A stretch of DNA of 64,000 nt from the NCBI GenBank assembly GCA_018524345.1, contig JADQAZ010000001.1:62001-126000 (forward strand), written 5' to 3'. A model generated the notes under the pieces. It did no database searches. It saw only the letters and a program-made list of their open reading frames with translations, and was not told where the DNA came from. Source of the DNA: Harenicola maris. GTDB taxonomy: Bacteria > Pseudomonadota > Alphaproteobacteria > Rhodobacterales > Rhodobacteraceae. This document shows, piece by piece, positions 61,843-64,000 of the stretch (positions within the stretch are counted from its first letter, which is position 1; every line of letters begins with the position of its first letter). A program made the position numbers and the translations under genes.

Positions 61843-62261
61843 GGGGTGTTCAATGTGCTGCGGGCCGAGGCGGGGGCCTGATGCAGCCCGTCTGTGAGGG
61901 TGAGCCATGGCAGGCGGCTGTCTGCGTGGCAGTGGAGTTCCGGGGCGAGGCTTTCTGCCTGATCGAGGATCCCGACGGGGACGTAGGTTTGATCCGGCAG
62001 GTAGTCGAACTGCGCCGCCAGCGGCGAGCCGCAGGTCGGGCAGGACCATCTGTCGACGCCTTTGACCGCCGTAAGCGGGGCGGGCGGCGGCGTCAGGGTG
62101 ACATCGCCGGGGCCGAAGGCGGCGAAGGCCCCGACCGGCGCCCCTGTCCAGCGCCGGCAATCGGCGCAGTGACAGTAGACAACGGTGCGGGGCCTTTGGT
62201 TGGCGGTGATGCGGGTTGCGCCGCAGTAGCAGCGCCCTGTTATGGCGGCCTTAGGCGGCAA
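61839..62261 (-). CDS. GFA-domain zinc protein (DUF636 type)
   Basis: 140 residues from a TTG at 62261 that overlaps the nifU stop by 11 nt; no ATG precedes the conserved GRCYCGA. Cysteine pairs fit the GFA zinc sites: CYC, CHCADC and CPTC, followed by GVDRWSCPTCGSPLAAQ. The founding member was named glutathione-dependent formaldehyde-activating enzyme, but most DUF636 proteins have unknown activity. It sits between nifU and tsaB, far from frmA, so no formaldehyde role is claimed. Confidence 0.8.
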   Translation of the reverse strand: MPPKAAITGRCYCGATRITANQRPRTVVYCHCADCRRWTGAPVGAFAAFGPGDVTLTPPPAPLTAVKGVDRWSCPTCGSPLAAQFDYLPDQTYVPVGILDQAESLAPELHCHADSRLPWLTLTDGLHQAPASARSTLNTP

Positions 62262-62817
62262 CCGGGCGAACCTCGATCACCTCTGGGATATAGTGGCGCA
62301 GAAGGTTTTCGATGCCCATTTTCAGGGTCAGCGTCGAGGAGGGGCAACCGGCGCAGGCGCCCTGCATATGCAGGTAGACGACGCCTTGGTCAAAGCCATG
62401 GAAGGTGATGTCGCCACCGTCCTGTGCCACGGCGGGGCGCACGCGGGTGTCGAGCAGGGTTTTGATTTGCTCGACGATCTCGCCGTCTTCGCCGTCATGG
62501 CTGGCGTGGCCGCCTGCGGAGGCGGCGCTGTCTGTGCCCATGACGGGCTGGCCGGTTTGCAGGTGTTCCATGATCGCGCCGAGGATGGCGGGTTTGATAT
62601 GGTCCCATTCGACGGCATCGGCCTTGGTCACGGTGATAAAGTCGTTGCCGAAGAAGACGCCCGTTACGCCGTTCACGCCAAAGACGCGGGTGGCGAGGGG
62701 GGAGCTCTCTGCCGCGGTGGCGGAGGGGAAGTCGGCTGTGCCAGCCTCAAGCACCGTTTGACCGGGCAGGAATTTCAGGGTCGCCGGGTTTGGCGTGGAT
62801 TCGGTCTGGATGAACAT
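62251..62817 (-). CDS. NifU-family iron-sulfur scaffold protein
   Basis: 188 residues from ATG 62817. An N-terminal Nfu_N domain (MFIQTESTPNPATLKFLPGQTV, GVNGVTGVFFGNDFITVTKAD) joins a C-terminal NifU domain (LLDTRVRPAVAQDGGDITFHGFDQGVVYLHMQGACAGCPSS) with the cluster-binding C-x2-C. It carries [4Fe-4S] clusters to client enzymes and matches mitochondrial NFU1. It is first in the run leading to tsaB and rimI. Confidence 0.92.
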   Translation of the reverse strand: MFIQTESTPNPATLKFLPGQTVLEAGTADFPSATAAESSPLATRVFGVNGVTGVFFGNDFITVTKADAVEWDHIKPAILGAIMEHLQTGQPVMGTDSAASAGGHASHDGEDGEIVEQIKTLLDTRVRPAVAQDGGDITFHGFDQGVVYLHMQGACAGCPSSTLTLKMGIENLLRHYIPEVIEVRPVAA

Positions 62818-62930
62818 GGCGCGCACCTTTGTTTGGGTTGGCCACATATATGGCCTTCTGCGCGGGCGGGGTCAAGGTTTTGGAATGGTTCTAAGTTAAG
62901 CGCGGTTGCGGGGCTGATATGGCCCTGTGC

Positions 62931-63593
62931 TCAGGTGGGGCCGAAGGCGCGTTTGGCGAGGTCTGCGGTGGTGAGGATCGGTTTCGGGGCGAGGTCGGCG
63001 AGCATGGAGAGGTATTCGGGGGCGGAGACGAGCCCGAGGTTTTCCGCCGCCAGCGTGCCGCCCAAGGGGAGCGCTGGGGTGAGGCCGAACATCTGGTCGA
63101 TGCCGGGGGCGCCGTGGGTTGCCATGGCTTCTTTGAAGAAGCGGGTGGTAATGGTGGATTCTTTGTATCTGACCTCGAACATCAGGTCTTCGGCGCTGAT
63201 GTTACCTTTTCCTGCTGCGATCTTTTTCTCGTCTGTGAAGGAGTTGAGCAGGATGCCATCCTGCCATGTGCTGGTGACAAAGCGGCGCCCGAATTTCTTG
63301 CCCCAGACATTCATGTTTCCCATGCATGTCATTGATATAACGAAGTATTCGTCCTCTTCCATCAGGGGGGTGTCCTTGATCCATTTGCGCAGGGTGGGCG
63401 CATAGGTGATCGGATTGACCAGTTGGAAGTAGCCGCCGAGGAAGGTGGAGAAACCGTATCTTTGGTAGTACTCGATCAGGACGGGCGGCAGGTGGGCGGC
63501 GAGGGTTTCCAGCGTGTCCTCTGGCACAGTAACCTGCTGGCTGGGCTTGTCGTATTTCTCATCGAAATAGTCGAAATCCTGGGCGATAGTCAT
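62931..63593 (-). CDS. GAD-like / Tdi1-like protein (T6SS immunity-type)
   Basis: 220 residues. The N-terminal part (YYQRYGFSTFLGGYFQLVNPITYAPTLRKWI) matches the GAD-like domain, and the C-terminal part (GLTPALPLGGTLAAENLGLVSAPEYLSMLADLAP) the DUF1851/Tdi1 immunity type. No signal peptide or membrane helix. Characterised relatives protect Agrobacterium from its own type VI DNase effectors. No effector, VgrG or Hcp gene is in the window, so it is an orphan here. Its DNA looks less GC-rich than its neighbours, which hints at transfer. Confidence 0.72.
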   Translation of the reverse strand: MTIAQDFDYFDEKYDKPSQQVTVPEDTLETLAAHLPPVLIEYYQRYGFSTFLGGYFQLVNPITYAPTLRKWIKDTPLMEEDEYFVISMTCMGNMNVWGKKFGRRFVTSTWQDGILLNSFTDEKKIAAGKGNISAEDLMFEVRYKESTITTRFFKEAMATHGAPGIDQMFGLTPALPLGGTLAAENLGLVSAPEYLSMLADLAPKPILTTADLAKRAFGPT

Positions 63594-63688
63594 TTTCTCC
63601 GGCTCCTGCAGGGGTCGAGTTTTGCGTTCATTCCGGCGATCCTGCTATCGTGCTGCGGTTCGTTTGAAGCGAAAGCCCTCTCGCGCGG

Positions 63689-64000
63689 TTAGATTTTGGG
63701 GCCTGACAGGGCCCAGTCCCAGTACATTTCGCGGATGCGGCGCGTCAGGGGGCCGTGTTGGTAGGAGGTGTCGTCGAAGGCCGTGACGGGGGTGACTTTC
63801 ATCATGTTGCCGGAGAGGAAGACCTCGTCTGCTGCGTGGAAGTCATCGAAGGTGAGGACTTTTTCCACGACCTCGACGCCATCGGCGCGCAGGTTGGTGA
63901 TATGGCGGGCGCGGGTGATGCCGGAGAGGAAGGTGCCATTGGCGATGGGGGTGAAGACCACGCCGTCCTTGACCATAAAGACATTGGCGCTGGCGGTTTC
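63689..64000 (-). CDS. ilvE: Branched-chain amino acid aminotransferase, C-terminal part
   Basis: 103 residues seen to the stop at 63689; the gene enters from beyond the window end. Class IV PLP aminotransferase C-terminus: ETASANVFMVKDGVVFTPIANGTFLSGITRARHI, VEVVEKVLTFDDFHAADEVFLSGNMMKVTPVTAFDD and RIREMYWDWALSG. The sequence suits IlvE, which interconverts leucine, isoleucine and valine with their 2-oxo acids; a D-amino-acid or aminodeoxychorismate-type relative cannot be excluded from this fragment. Confidence 0.85.
   Translation of the reverse strand, partial: ETASANVFMVKDGVVFTPIANGTFLSGITRARHITNLRADGVEVVEKVLTFDDFHAADEVFLSGNMMKVTPVTAFDDTSYQHGPLTRRIREMYWDWALSGPKI

Noticed and set aside
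61839-62261. Formaldehyde-activating enzyme acting with frmA
   Set aside because: The genes are 50 kb apart and most proteins of this domain have no proven formaldehyde activity.

Overview
The window is a gene-dense, GC-rich, almost ordinary stretch of chromosome from an alphaproteobacterium, most likely a Rhodobacterales (Roseobacter/Rhodobacter-type) organism. Reasons: an oxygen-dependent cobalamin pathway of the cobG/cobF/cobN type, bluE as threonine kinase gene, an ArsR-ArsC fusion, a DUF2125 protein, an adhI/frmA-type formaldehyde dehydrogenase, hairpin-rich intergenic elements, and many ATGA/GTGA overlaps. I see no tRNA, rRNA, insertion sequence, prophage or CRISPR array.

Layout. 1-9.8 kb: arsenic-type regulator-reductase fusion (cut by the window start), a Mre11/Rad50-like pair (yhaO-yhaN), threonine catabolism (tdh-kbl), and a thiol-oxidoreductase/TetR group preceded by a striking palindrome. 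9.9-14.7 kb: glutathione-dependent formaldehyde dehydrogenase, a Bcr/CflA exporter, a SIS-domain sugar-phosphate protein behind a long hairpin, and a flavin monooxygenase. 14.7-38.4 kb: one nearly complete cobalamin cluster with two cobalamin riboswitches. Riboswitch 1 (16260-16444) precedes cbiM-cobF. Riboswitch 2 (29682-29866) precedes DUF1636-cobW-cobN-cobG-cobH-cobI-cobJ. cobL-cobE-cobM-cobB-cobA continue in the same direction, but cobK is inserted between cobJ and cobL on the opposite strand. Late-step genes follow: cobO, two Lin0512-family paralogues, cobQ, cobD, cbiB, bluE, a phosphatase, cobU, cobT and cobS. Not seen here: cobaltochelatase subunits CobS/CobT, the cob(II)yrinate reductase and bluB.

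38.5-47 kb: a lone AsnC-type ligand domain, an LprI-like protein, a xylose operon (xylB, single-domain ATPase, xylH, xylF) divergent from a ROK repressor with two operator-like sites, and an FG-GAP/CRTAC1 protein overlapping the repressor gene. 47-51.4 kb: HpcH/HpaI aldolase, omega-aminotransferase, glutaryl-CoA dehydrogenase, DUF2125. 51.4-55.3 kb: ChaC-like protein, then an ExbB/MotA-like and MotB/OmpA-like pair with an unusually long coiled coil. 55.4-60.6 kb: BMP-family (probably nucleoside) ABC transporter with an NTF2-like gene embedded. 60.7-64 kb: nifU, GFA-family, tsaB and rimI genes, an orphan GAD-like/Tdi1-like protein, and the end of a branched-chain aminotransferase.

Most of the window is well-known metabolism. 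The items most worth a second look are the Lin0512 pair inside the cobalamin cluster, the reversed cobK, the long-coil ExbB/OmpA pair, the NTF2-like gene inside the nucleoside transporter operon, the three-copy 11-bp repeat at 55312, and opposing genes that share palindromic start or stop codons.
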